This document shows, one piece after another, positions 8,232 through 17,348 of a stretch of 43,490 bases of DNA (position 1 is its first letter; each line of letters opens with the position of its first letter). The stretch is from Comamonadaceae bacterium 2FH (GTDB lineage: Bacteria; Pseudomonadota; Gammaproteobacteria; Burkholderiales; Burkholderiaceae_C): contig SCMQ01000040.1 in NCBI GenBank assembly GCA_005503335.1, positions 1 through 43,490 of the forward strand. The letters are read 5' to 3'. Below the pieces are notes generated by a model, which was not told where the DNA came from, searched no databases, and was given only the letters and a program-made list of their open reading frames with translations. Made by a program: the position numbers and the translations under genes.

Positions 8232-8919
8232 ATGAAGCCTCCTGCCTTCCATGGCCCGGCCGGCCTCGGCCTGGCGGCGCTGCTGGCTGGCGCCGCCGCC
8301 GGTGCGCAGGCCACGGGCTGCCAGGCCCCTGTGCCGGGCGTCGAGGTCGGCGTGCTGCGCAGCCACTGGGAGGAGTTCGGCGCGCAAGGCCAGTCGCTGG
8401 TCCGCGAGCAAGGGACATTGGGCCGCACCGCGCTGACGCTGGACCTTGCCTGCGGGCCCCTGACCTGGTCCGCCCGGTGGGACTACAGCCAGGGCACGCG
8501 CGCCTACGATGGCGTCAGCAACACCGGCGCGCCTGTCGCGACCACCAGCGCGATCGCGGGCACCGAGCTCGCGCTGCAGGGGCTGCACGCGCTGGACCAA
8601 CACTGGTCCTGGGGCCTCAGGCTGAACCGCAGGCAACTGCGGCGCGACATCGCGGGCACAGGCGCCGTGCTCGGCTATCCGGAACGGCTCTCCTACTGGC
8701 AGGCGGCCCTGGGGATTCGGTATGAGCGGCCGAGCGGCGCCTGCCGAGCCCCGGCCCGGCTGGTCCTGGCAGGTCGGCTGGTACTACCAGAAGGAGCGCA
8801 TGGGTGCGGGCGCGGCACGAACCCTCACGCGCAGCGGCATCCCGGTCGGCGCGGCGCTGCAACCCAGGACCGAGCAGACCGCCAGAGGGATCGACTTCCG
8901 CCTGCAGTACCGCTTCTGA
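8232..8919 (+). pseudogene. Outer-membrane beta-barrel-like protein, broken by a frameshift
   Basis: Frame 1 (from ATG 8232) begins with a signal peptide (LAALLAGAAAGAQA) and reads in good coding style to about QAALGIRYERPSGA near 8741. It then turns into Arg/Ala-rich nonsense that stays open past 9600. A second frame, one base further on, reads PAEPRPGWSWQVGWYYQKE to 8919. It ends IDFRLQYRF, the aromatic C-terminus typical of outer-membrane barrels. Joining the two needs removal of one base between about 8723 and 8750. The product would be ~228 residues. It is either a real pseudogene or a one-base sequence error. Family unknown. Confidence 0.7.
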
Positions 8920-8921
8920 GC

Positions 8922-9698
8922 TCAGTGCAGCGTGGCCTCGGCCGACCCGGCCGTGCGGCCCAGGAAGTCGAGCACCGCGCCGTCGAAGGCCTCGGGCGCT
9001 TCCAGGTTCTGGAAATGGCCGATGCCGCGCAGCGTCATGCAACGGCCACCGGGGATGGCGGCCGCCATCTCGCGCATCGCCGGCGCCGGGGTCTGGCGGT
9101 CGTACTCGCCGGCCACCAGCAGCGTGGGCACGTGGATCAGCGGCAGGTTGGCGCGGCGGTCGAAGCCCGCCATGGCCTCGAGCGCCTTGCGGTAGGTCGC
9201 GGCATGCACGCCGGCCATGCAGTAGCTCGCGAGCTGCACGCCCTCGGGCAGGGCGCCGGGGCCGATGCGCTGGGGCATCAGGGTCTGGGCCAGCTGCGCC
9301 ATGTCCTGGCTGGCCTCGGGCGCGGCCTCGCCGGCCGGCGCGGCCGCCAGGGTGCCGCAGAGGATCAGCCGGTTGACGAGCTCGGGCCGGCGCGCCACCA
9401 CCTCCTGCGCCACCATGCCGCCGATGTCGTGGCCCAGCAGGATCAGGCTGGGATCGCCCCGGGACTGCAGCAGGCTCTCGGCCAGGGCGATGCAGCTCTG
9501 GGCCAGGCCCTTGAAGCTGTAGGGCTCGATCGGCACGCTGTGGCCGTAGCCCGGCATGTCCCAGGCCACGGCGCGGTAGCCCAGCGAAGCGTAGCTCTCG
9601 ACCTGCGGCGCGAAGGCGCGGCTGCCGCCGAGCGCGCCGTGCAGCATGAGGATGATGGGGCCCGCGCCCAGCATGGTGAAATTCGGTAGCGGCGTCAT
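8922..9698 (-). CDS. Alpha/beta-fold hydrolase with an Asp nucleophile elbow
   Basis: A 258-residue hydrolase. The start ATG at 9698 has a GAGGAGG ribosome-binding site; a longer ATG at 9761 lacks one. The oxyanion motif is LHGALGG, the nucleophile elbow LLGHDIGG, the acid probably in AGEYDRQTP, and the catalytic His in GIGHFQNLE. The elbow G-H-D-I-G places Asp, not Ser, as nucleophile, as in epoxide hydrolases and haloalkane/haloacetate dehalogenases. The cytoplasmic substrate is unknown. It is divergent from the flavin reductase at 9783 with 84 bp between. Confidence 0.87.
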   Translation of the reverse strand: MTPLPNFTMLGAGPIILMLHGALGGSRAFAPQVESYASLGYRAVAWDMPGYGHSVPIEPYSFKGLAQSCIALAESLLQSRGDPSLILLGHDIGGMVAQEVVARRPELVNRLILCGTLAAAPAGEAAPEASQDMAQLAQTLMPQRIGPGALPEGVQLASYCMAGVHAATYRKALEAMAGFDRRANLPLIHVPTLLVAGEYDRQTPAPAMREMAAAIPGGRCMTLRGIGHFQNLEAPEAFDGAVLDFLGRTAGSAEATLH

Positions 9699-9782
9699 GA
9701 ACCCTCCTCGGCCGGCAACCGCACCCCGGGCGCGGCGGGCAGCCACGCTATCATTATTCATGAAGTTTGCTCAGCCGCGCCC

Positions 9783-10295
9783 ATGACGTCCCCGCCCAGA
9801 CAGGCGACGCCGCCGGCGTTCTCCAACCGTGAATTCCGCAGCGCCCTGGCCATGTTCGCCACCGGCGTGACCATCGTGACCGCGCGCACCCCGGAAGGCG
9901 AGCTGGTGGGGCTGACCGCCAATTCCTTCAACTCGGTCTCGCTCGACCCGCCTCTGGTGCTGTGGAGCCTGGCGCGTGCGGCGGGCTCGCTGCCGGCCTT
10001 CAGCGCCGGCTCGCACTACGCGATCAACATCCTTGCGGCCGACCAGAAGGCGCTGGCCGAGCGCTTCGCCGCGCGCGGCGCCGACCGCTGGGCCGGCGTG
10101 GGCTTTCGCGATGGCGCCAGCGGCTCGCCGCTGCTGGACGGCGCGGCGGCCACCTTCGAATGCTTCAACCGCAGCCGCTACGAGGAAGGCGACCACGTGA
10201 TCTTCGTCGGCGAGGTCGAGCGCTGCGGCCACCGCGCCGGCGCCTCGCCCCTGCTGTTCCACGGCGGGCGCTTCTACACCGAGCACCCGCTCTGA
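9783..10295 (+). CDS. Flavin reductase-like FMN-binding protein
   Basis: A 170-residue protein of the flavin reductase-like family. Typical blocks are FRSALAMFATGVTIVTA, LVGLTANSFNSVSLDPPLVL, HYAINILAADQ and the C-terminal PLLFHGGRFYTE. Such proteins supply reduced FMN/FAD to two-component monooxygenases. No oxygenase component lies in the window. Divergence from an Asp-nucleophile hydrolase hints at a small degradative pair. It is convergent with glpK, 19 bp away. Confidence 0.9.
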   Translation: MTSPPRQATPPAFSNREFRSALAMFATGVTIVTARTPEGELVGLTANSFNSVSLDPPLVLWSLARAAGSLPAFSAGSHYAINILAADQKALAERFAARGADRWAGVGFRDGASGSPLLDGAAATFECFNRSRYEEGDHVIFVGEVERCGHRAGASPLLFHGGRFYTEHPL

Positions 10296-10314
10296 GCGCT
10301 GCCGCCGCGGCGCG

Positions 10315-11808
<1,494 letters not shown>

Positions 11809-11865
11809 GGTGGTACGGGCGATGGCATGGGGCGGCCTGGCGCCCGCCCCATTGTGTTGGCGAAA

Positions 11866-11885
11866 TTGTTCGTTTTGAATCGTTT
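11866..11885 (-). promoter_or_regulatory. Candidate GlpR operator upstream of glpK
   Basis: On the minus strand this reads AAACGATTCAAAACGAACAA, matching 18 of 20 bases of the site at 12785-12804 upstream of glpD. Two AAACGA half-units are spaced about one helical turn apart. It lies 58 bp before the glpK start. GlpR, a DeoR-family repressor released by glycerol 3-phosphate, is encoded next door. Confidence 0.7.
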
Positions 11886-11930
11886 CTCTTCGCGAACCCG
11901 GGCGGCCGCCGCGTCGATCCGCGCGTCCGG

Positions 11931-12701
11931 TCAGCCGCCCGCGACGATGCACTGCACATCGGCATCGGCCAGCAAGGCGGGGAAAGGGTCCGGCGGCGGC
12001 TGGTCGGTGAACAGCCGGTCGATCTGCGACAGCGTGGCCAGCTGCACCATGGCCGGGCGGTGGAACTTGCTGTGGTCGGCGGCCAGCCAGACCTCTCGCG
12101 CATGGTCGATGATGGTTTGCGCCACCCTGACCTCGCGCAGGTCGAAGTCGCGCAGCGACCCGTCGGACTCTATGCCCGAGATGCCGATCAGCGCGATGTC
12201 GACCTTGAACTGGGCGATGAAATCCACGGTCGCCTCGCCGATGATGCCGCCGTCGCGCGCACGCACCACGCCTCCGGCCACGATGACCTCGGCGCCGGGG
12301 TTCGTGCCGAGGATGGCCGCCACGTTGAGGTTGTTGGTGATCACGCGCAATCCCTGGTGGCCCAGCAGTTCGCGCGCGATGGCCTCGGTCGTCGTGCCGA
12401 TGTTGATCAGCAGCGAGCAGTCGTTGGGCACCTGGCGTGCCACGGCGCGCGCGATGGCCGCCTTGCCCGCGGCATTCAGGCTCTCGCGCTGCTGATGCGC
12501 GATGTTCTCGGTGGTGGAACTGGGCACGCGCACGCCGCCGTGAAAGCGCGCGAGCAGGCCCTCCTCGGCCAGCCGCTGCACATCGCGCCGCACCGTCTGC
12601 AGCGTCACGCCGAGCTGCTCGGCCAGCGCCTCCACCGTCACCGAGCCGCTTGCCCGGACGACATCAAGCAGCTTCAGTTGCCGCGGGTTGGACTTCATCA
12701 T
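11931..12701 (-). CDS. glpR: Glycerol-3-phosphate regulon repressor (DeoR family)
   Basis: A 256-residue DeoR/GlpR protein. The N-terminal HTH reads [20 protein letters not shown], then [20 protein letters not shown] and GLLARFHGG. The sugar-phosphate sensor domain has [45 protein letters not shown] and the C-terminal AADHSKF. Two adjacent ATGs (12701, 12698) both fit; ribosome binding is weak. It is placed between glpK and the divergent glpD, each preceded by the same operator-like sequence, so GlpR assignment is strong. The inducer in the family is sn-glycerol 3-phosphate. Confidence 0.93.
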   Translation of the reverse strand: MMKSNPRQLKLLDVVRASGSVTVEALAEQLGVTLQTVRRDVQRLAEEGLLARFHGGVRVPSSTTENIAHQQRESLNAAGKAAIARAVARQVPNDCSLLINIGTTTEAIARELLGHQGLRVITNNLNVAAILGTNPGAEVIVAGGVVRARDGGIIGEATVDFIAQFKVDIALIGISGIESDGSLRDFDLREVRVAQTIIDHAREVWLAADHSKFHRPAMVQLATLSQIDRLFTDQPPPDPFPALLADADVQCIVAGG

Positions 12702-12784
12702 TGCGGGAAACCATGGTTCGTCTGGCGCAAGCTTAACGCCCAATTCGATCAAACACGCACAGAATCAGGGAAAACACTTAGCAA

Positions 12785-12804
12785 AAACGAATCAAAACGA
12801 ATAA
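12785..12804 (+). promoter_or_regulatory. Candidate GlpR operator upstream of glpD
   Basis: AAACGAATCAAAACGAATAA, with AAAACGAAT repeated at 12784-12792 and 12794-12802 (10-bp period). It lies in the AT-rich 142-bp gap between glpR and glpD, 39 bp before the glpD start. It is nearly identical to the minus-strand site before glpK. Further partial repeats (GAAAACAACCGAAAACA, 12810-12826) follow. Confidence 0.7.
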
Positions 12805-12843
12805 CAATAGAAAACAACCGAAAACACACGTCCTGACATCAGC

Positions 12844-14433
12844 ATGTCTGCAGCCCCCACCTCCGTTTCAAACGCAAGCACCGAAACCTCGGCCAGCGAT
12901 GTCGAATGCGACGTGCTGGTGGTCGGCGGCGGCATCAACGGCACCGGGATCGCGCGGGATCTGGCGGGCCGCGGCTGGCGCGTGCTGCTGTGCGAACAGG
13001 ACGACCTGGCCCAGCACACGTCGTCGGCGTCCACCAAGCTGATCCACGGCGGGCTGCGCTACCTCGAATACCACGAGTTCTCGCTGGTGCGCAAAGCGCT
13101 GCAGGAGCGCGAAGTGCTGCTGCGCAGCGCGCCTCACATCATCCGGCCGCTGCGCTTCGTGATGCCGCACGATCCGGCCATGCGACCGGCCTGGATGATA
13201 CGCATCGGCCTGTTCCTCTACGACCACCTCGCCCGGCGCGAGCTGCTGCCCGGCAGCACCGCCATCGACCTGCGGCGCGATCCCCGGGGCGCATGCCTGC
13301 AGCCGCGCCTGGGCCGGGCCTTCGTCTACTCCGATGGCTGGGTCGACGATGCGCGCCTGGTGGCGCTGACCGCCGTCGACGCCCGGGCGCGCGGCGCACG
13401 CATCCTCACGCGCACCCGCTGCACCGGAGCACAGCGCAGCGCCGACGGCTGGACCGCGACGCTGCAGCCGGAGAACGGCGCGCCGCGCCGGGTGAAGGCG
13501 CGCGCGCTGGTCAACGCGGCAGGCCCGTGGACCGAAAGCTTTCTGCGCCATCAGGCCCGCCCGGCCCGCGGCGAAGTGCTGGCCACGCGCAGCCTGCGCC
13601 TGATCAAGGGCAGCCACATCGTGGTGCCGCGCCGCTTCGAGCACGAGGACGCCTACCTGTTCCAGAACCCGGACAAGCGCATCATCTTCGCCATCCCCTA
13701 CGAGGGCCGCTTCACCCTGATCGGCACCACCGACGTGGAGCAGCAGGGCGAGCCCGGCAGCGCCCGCATCGACGCCGAGGAGACGCGCTACCTGTGCGAG
13801 CAGGCCAGCCGCTATTTCAAGCAGCCGGTCGCGCCTTCGGAGGTGGTCTGGAGCTATTCGGGCGTGCGACCGCTGCTGGACGACGCCTCGGGCGACCCGT
13901 CCTCCGTCACGCGCGACTACCTGCTGGAGTCCAACACCGAGGCGGCGCCGCTGCTGTCGATCTGGGGCGGCAAGATCACCACCTTCCGCAAGCTTTCCGA
14001 AGAGGCCGCCAGCCAGCTCGGCCGCATGCTGGGCGATGCGCGCCGGCCCTGGACCAAGGGCGCGAGCCTGCCGGGCGGCGACCTGGCGGAATGGATAGGC
14101 GCCAGCCAGCGACCCGACACCGACTTCGAGCGCTTCGTGGCCGAAGTGGCGCGGCGCTATCCCTGGCTGGACGAGCCCGGCCTGCGCCGCATGGCGCGGG
14201 CCTATGGCACGCGGATCGCCGGCGTGCTCGCGCCCTCGGCCCAGGCGATGGGCGAGGAAGTCGCGCCGGGCCTCTACGAGGCCGAACTCGACTACCTGCG
14301 CCGCGAGGAATGGGCGAGCCGCAGCGACGACGTGCTGTGGCGCCGCAGCAAGCTGGGACTGCATTACAGCGCCGCCCAGCGCGAGCGCGTCGCCCGGTGG
14401 ATGGGCGAAAGCACGCTCATGAAGGCGGCATGA
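12844..14433 (+). CDS. glpD: Glycerol-3-phosphate dehydrogenase (aerobic, FAD)
   Basis: A 529-residue FAD enzyme that oxidises sn-glycerol 3-phosphate to dihydroxyacetone phosphate and passes electrons to quinone at the inner membrane. The FAD-binding motif is VLVVGGGINGTGIARDLAGRG at ~25-45. GlpD signatures follow: SSASTKLIHGGLRYLE, RFVMPH, SDGWVDDARLV, LVNAAGPW, FAIPYEGRFTLIGTTDVE and SIWGGKITTFRKL. The N-terminus carries ~20 extra Ser/Thr/Ala-rich residues before the FAD fold. It is the first gene of a plus-strand run that continues into a TRAP transporter after 94 bp. Confidence 0.96.
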   Translation: MSAAPTSVSNASTETSASDVECDVLVVGGGINGTGIARDLAGRGWRVLLCEQDDLAQHTSSASTKLIHGGLRYLEYHEFSLVRKALQEREVLLRSAPHIIRPLRFVMPHDPAMRPAWMIRIGLFLYDHLARRELLPGSTAIDLRRDPRGACLQPRLGRAFVYSDGWVDDARLVALTAVDARARGARILTRTRCTGAQRSADGWTATLQPENGAPRRVKARALVNAAGPWTESFLRHQARPARGEVLATRSLRLIKGSHIVVPRRFEHEDAYLFQNPDKRIIFAIPYEGRFTLIGTTDVEQQGEPGSARIDAEETRYLCEQASRYFKQPVAPSEVVWSYSGVRPLLDDASGDPSSVTRDYLLESNTEAAPLLSIWGGKITTFRKLSEEAASQLGRMLGDARRPWTKGASLPGGDLAEWIGASQRPDTDFERFVAEVARRYPWLDEPGLRRMARAYGTRIAGVLAPSAQAMGEEVAPGLYEAELDYLRREEWASRSDDVLWRRSKLGLHYSAAQRERVARWMGESTLMKAA

Positions 14434-14527
14434 TGCACGCGATGCCCCGATCGCCCGCCCCGCGCATGCGCACCGCCTGCTCTATGCACCCCGAATCACC
14501 ACAGCTCACCCAACCAAAGGAGACCTC

Positions 14528-15496
14528 ATGAAACTGAAGAAAATCGCAGCCGCCGCGCTGATTGCAGGCCTGGGCACGGCCAGCGCCTGGGCCCAGCAGT
14601 CCATGCGCCTGGCCCACGGCCTGGCCGAAAACCACCCCGTGCACCTCGCCATGGTGCGCTTCGCCGAACTGGCGAAGCAAAAGAGCAATGGCGAGATCGA
14701 CATCAAGATCTTCGCCAACGGCACGCTCGGCGGCGAAAGAGAGACGCTCGAGCAGGTGCAGAACGGCGTGCTCGAGATGACCAAGGCCAGCGCCTCCCCG
14801 CTGGAGACCTTCGCGCCCGAGTACAAGGTGTTCAACCTGCCCTTCGTGTTCCGCAACAAGGACCATTTCTTCAAGGTGCTGGACGGCCAGGTCGGCGACA
14901 CGATCCTGAACGCCTCCAAGAACCGCGGCTTCATCGGGCTGACCTTCTACGACTCGGGCGCGCGCAGCTTCTACGCCAAGAAGCCGATCAACACGCCCGA
15001 CGACCTCAAGGGTCTCAAGATCCGGGTCCAGCAGAGCCCGACCACCATCAAGATGATCCAGGCGCTGGGCGCCGCCCCCACGCCGATGGCCTGGGGCGAG
15101 GTGTATTCGGCCCTGCAGTCGGGCGTGGTCGACGGCGCGGAAAACAACATCACCGCGCTCACCACCGGCCGCCACGGCGAAGTCAGCAAGTTCTACTCGG
15201 TTACCGAGCACCAGATGGTGCCCGACGTGCTGGTGATTTCCTCGGCCAAGTGGGACTCGCTGAAGAAGCCGCTGCAGGACGCGCTGCGCCAGGCGGCGCG
15301 TGAATCCGCCACCTACCAGCGCAAGCTGTGGGCCGATGCCGAGAAGACCGAGGCCGCTGCCGCCGAGAAGCTGGGCGTGAAGATCAGCACGCCCAACAAG
15401 CAGGCCTTCGTCGACAAGGTCAAGCCCATGCTCGACGAGGAGCGCAAGAACGCCCGCGTGGCCGGGCTGCTCGACCAGATCACCGCGGTTCGCTGA
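14528..15496 (+). CDS. TRAP transporter substrate-binding protein (DctP family)
   Basis: A 322-residue periplasmic protein with a Sec signal peptide (MKLKKIAAAALIAGLGTASAWAQQ). The DctP fold shows as LAHGLAENHPVHLAMVRFAE, IKIFANGTLGGERETLEQVQ, LKGLKIRVQQSP, GAAPTPMAWGEVYSALQSGV and VDGAENN. The Arg in KIRV normally binds a carboxylate of the ligand. The start follows AAAGGAG. It delivers substrate to the DctQ/DctM pair encoded next. The substrate is unknown; the context (glpD before, GH31 after) suggests a glycerol- or sugar-linked compound. Confidence 0.93.
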   Translation: MKLKKIAAAALIAGLGTASAWAQQSMRLAHGLAENHPVHLAMVRFAELAKQKSNGEIDIKIFANGTLGGERETLEQVQNGVLEMTKASASPLETFAPEYKVFNLPFVFRNKDHFFKVLDGQVGDTILNASKNRGFIGLTFYDSGARSFYAKKPINTPDDLKGLKIRVQQSPTTIKMIQALGAAPTPMAWGEVYSALQSGVVDGAENNITALTTGRHGEVSKFYSVTEHQMVPDVLVISSAKWDSLKKPLQDALRQAARESATYQRKLWADAEKTEAAAAEKLGVKISTPNKQAFVDKVKPMLDEERKNARVAGLLDQITAVR

Positions 15497-15516
15497 CGCG
15501 GCAAAGGGGAGCGGCC

Positions 15517-16047
15517 ATGCTGCGAATTTTGAGAAGCGTGATCGACCGGCTGCTGCAGGCCGGCCTGATCGCTTGTTTCACGGTGCTGTGGATGTGCGTG
15601 GTCTGGCAGGTGGTCAGCCGATACGTGCTGGGCAACCCGTCCACCTTCACCGAGGAAACCTCGCGCTTCGCGGTGATCTGGCTCAGCCTGCTGGGCACGG
15701 CCTACGCCTGCGGGCGGCTGGAACACATGGCCTACGACATGCTCGCCGAGAAGCTCCAGGGCCAGGCGCTGCTGCGCCACATGCGCGCCATCGCCGCCCT
15801 GGTGCTGGCGTTCGCGGCCGCGGTGTTCGTCTACGGCGGGATGCGCCTGGTGCTGCGCGCCTTCGAGGTCGAGCAGCTCTCGGCGACGCTGGAGCTGCCC
15901 ATGGGCTGGGTGTACAGCTGCATCCCGATCGCGGGCGTGTGCATCGTGTTCTACGAGCTGGCCATCCTGCTGCAGCCTGAAGCTTTCAGGCCGGTCAGCG
16001 AGGTGGAGGAGGCGCTCGAGCACGTCAAACAGGAGTTGCCCGCATGA
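15517..16047 (+). CDS. TRAP transporter small membrane subunit (DctQ family)
   Basis: A 176-residue inner-membrane protein with about four TM segments (near residues 10-30, 45-65, 85-108 and 128-150). DctQ-type landmarks include VVWQVVSRYVLGNPSTFTEE, TSRFAVIWLSLLGTAYA, and LPMGWVYSCIPIAGV. It pairs with DctM. A GGGGAG ribosome-binding site precedes the ATG. The stop overlaps the dctM start as ATGA (16044-16047). Confidence 0.92.
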   Translation: MLRILRSVIDRLLQAGLIACFTVLWMCVVWQVVSRYVLGNPSTFTEETSRFAVIWLSLLGTAYACGRLEHMAYDMLAEKLQGQALLRHMRAIAALVLAFAAAVFVYGGMRLVLRAFEVEQLSATLELPMGWVYSCIPIAGVCIVFYELAILLQPEAFRPVSEVEEALEHVKQELPA

Positions 16048-17348
16048 CCGCCATGCTCATCCTCGGCGTGGTGTTCACGCTGCTGCTGTTCTTCGGCGTT
16101 CCGGTCAGCTTCGGCATCGGCATCGCCACGGTGCTGGCGCTGTTCACCGTCACGCCCACCATCGACACCGCGCTCATCGTCTCGGCCCAGCGGGTGGCGT
16201 CCAGCCTGGACAGCTTCACGCTGGTGGCCATTCCGCTGTTCATCCTGGCCGGCAACCTGATGAACACCGGCGGCATCGCGCTGCGGCTGATCGACTTGGC
16301 CCGGGTGCTGGTGGGCTGGCTGCCAGGCTCGCTGGCGCAGATCTCGGTGGTGGCCAACGCGCTGTTCGGCGCCATCTCCGGCTCGGCCGTGGCCAGCGCC
16401 GCCAGCGTCGGCGCGACGCTGTCCCCGCTGCAGCGCAAGGCCGGCTACAACATGCCCCTGTGCGCCGCCGCCAACGTCGCCGCCTCGCCCTGCGGGCTGC
16501 TGATCCCGCCCTCGGGGGCGCTGATCGTCTATTCGCTGATCTCGGGCGGCACGCCCGTCGACGTGCTGTTCGTCGCCGGCTACATCCCCGGCATCCTGAT
16601 GGCCCTGTCGGTCATGCTGTGGCTGCACATCTTGGCCAAGCGCGGCGATCTGCCGCAGGACATACAGCGCTACACCGTGCGCGAGGCGCTGGCAGTGTTC
16701 TGGCGCGCCCTGCCGGCGCTCACCATGGTGCTGATCATCATGGGCGGCATCGTCGGCGGGGTGTTCACCGCCACCGAGGCCGCCGGCGCGGCCGCGCTCT
16801 ACACCCTGGTGCTGAGCCTGCTCTACCGCAGCCTCAGCTGGCGCAAGCTCGGCGAGGCCATGCTCAGCGCGGGGGTGGGCACGGCAGTGGTGATGCTGAT
16901 GGTGGGCGTGTCCATGACCATGTCCTGGCTCATGGCCAGCACCGGCTCGGTCATGTTGATCGCCAACGCCATCACCGAGTTCTCGAGCAACCCCATCGTG
17001 CTGCTGCTGCTGTTCAACGTGCTGCTGCTGCTGCTGGGCACCTTCCTCGACATCACGCCCGGGCTGCTGATCTTCACGCCCATCTTCCTGCCGGTGGCCA
17101 TGAAGCTGGGCATCTCGCCGGTGCATTTCGGGATCATCATCACCTTCAACCTGTGCATCGGCATCGCCACCCCGCCGGTCGGCAGCACCTTGTTCGTGGC
17201 CGCGCGCGTGGCCGGCGTGCCGCTGGGCCAGCTCACGCGGCCGCTGCTGCCGATGTTCGCGTTCATGATCGCGGCGCTGCTGCTCGTCACCTACGTCCCG
17301 GCGCTGTCGCTGTGGCTGCCCCAGGTGCTGCTGGGCAAGACCGCCTGA
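16044..17348 (+). CDS. TRAP transporter large membrane subunit (DctM family)
   Basis: A 434-residue, very hydrophobic permease with about 12 predicted TM segments that drives sodium- or proton-coupled uptake. DctM hallmarks are IPLFILAGNLMNTGGIALRL, ISGSAVASAASVGATLSP, AANVAASPCGLLIPPSGALI and FNLCIGIATPPVGSTLFV. Length is typical. It overlaps dctQ by 4 bp and its stop overlaps the GH31 start as TGATG (17346-17350), placing all four genes in one translationally coupled operon. Confidence 0.94.
   Translation: MTAMLILGVVFTLLLFFGVPVSFGIGIATVLALFTVTPTIDTALIVSAQRVASSLDSFTLVAIPLFILAGNLMNTGGIALRLIDLARVLVGWLPGSLAQISVVANALFGAISGSAVASAASVGATLSPLQRKAGYNMPLCAAANVAASPCGLLIPPSGALIVYSLISGGTPVDVLFVAGYIPGILMALSVMLWLHILAKRGDLPQDIQRYTVREALAVFWRALPALTMVLIIMGGIVGGVFTATEAAGAAALYTLVLSLLYRSLSWRKLGEAMLSAGVGTAVVMLMVGVSMTMSWLMASTGSVMLIANAITEFSSNPIVLLLLFNVLLLLLGTFLDITPGLLIFTPIFLPVAMKLGISPVHFGIIITFNLCIGIATPPVGSTLFVAARVAGVPLGQLTRPLLPMFAFMIAALLLVTYVPALSLWLPQVLLGKTA

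Noticed and set aside
16460-17347. An N-terminal extension of the GH31 frame
   Set aside because: It is Arg/His/Ala-rich and antiparallel to good DctM coding sequence in another frame; the GH31 start at 17348 matches the family N-terminus.
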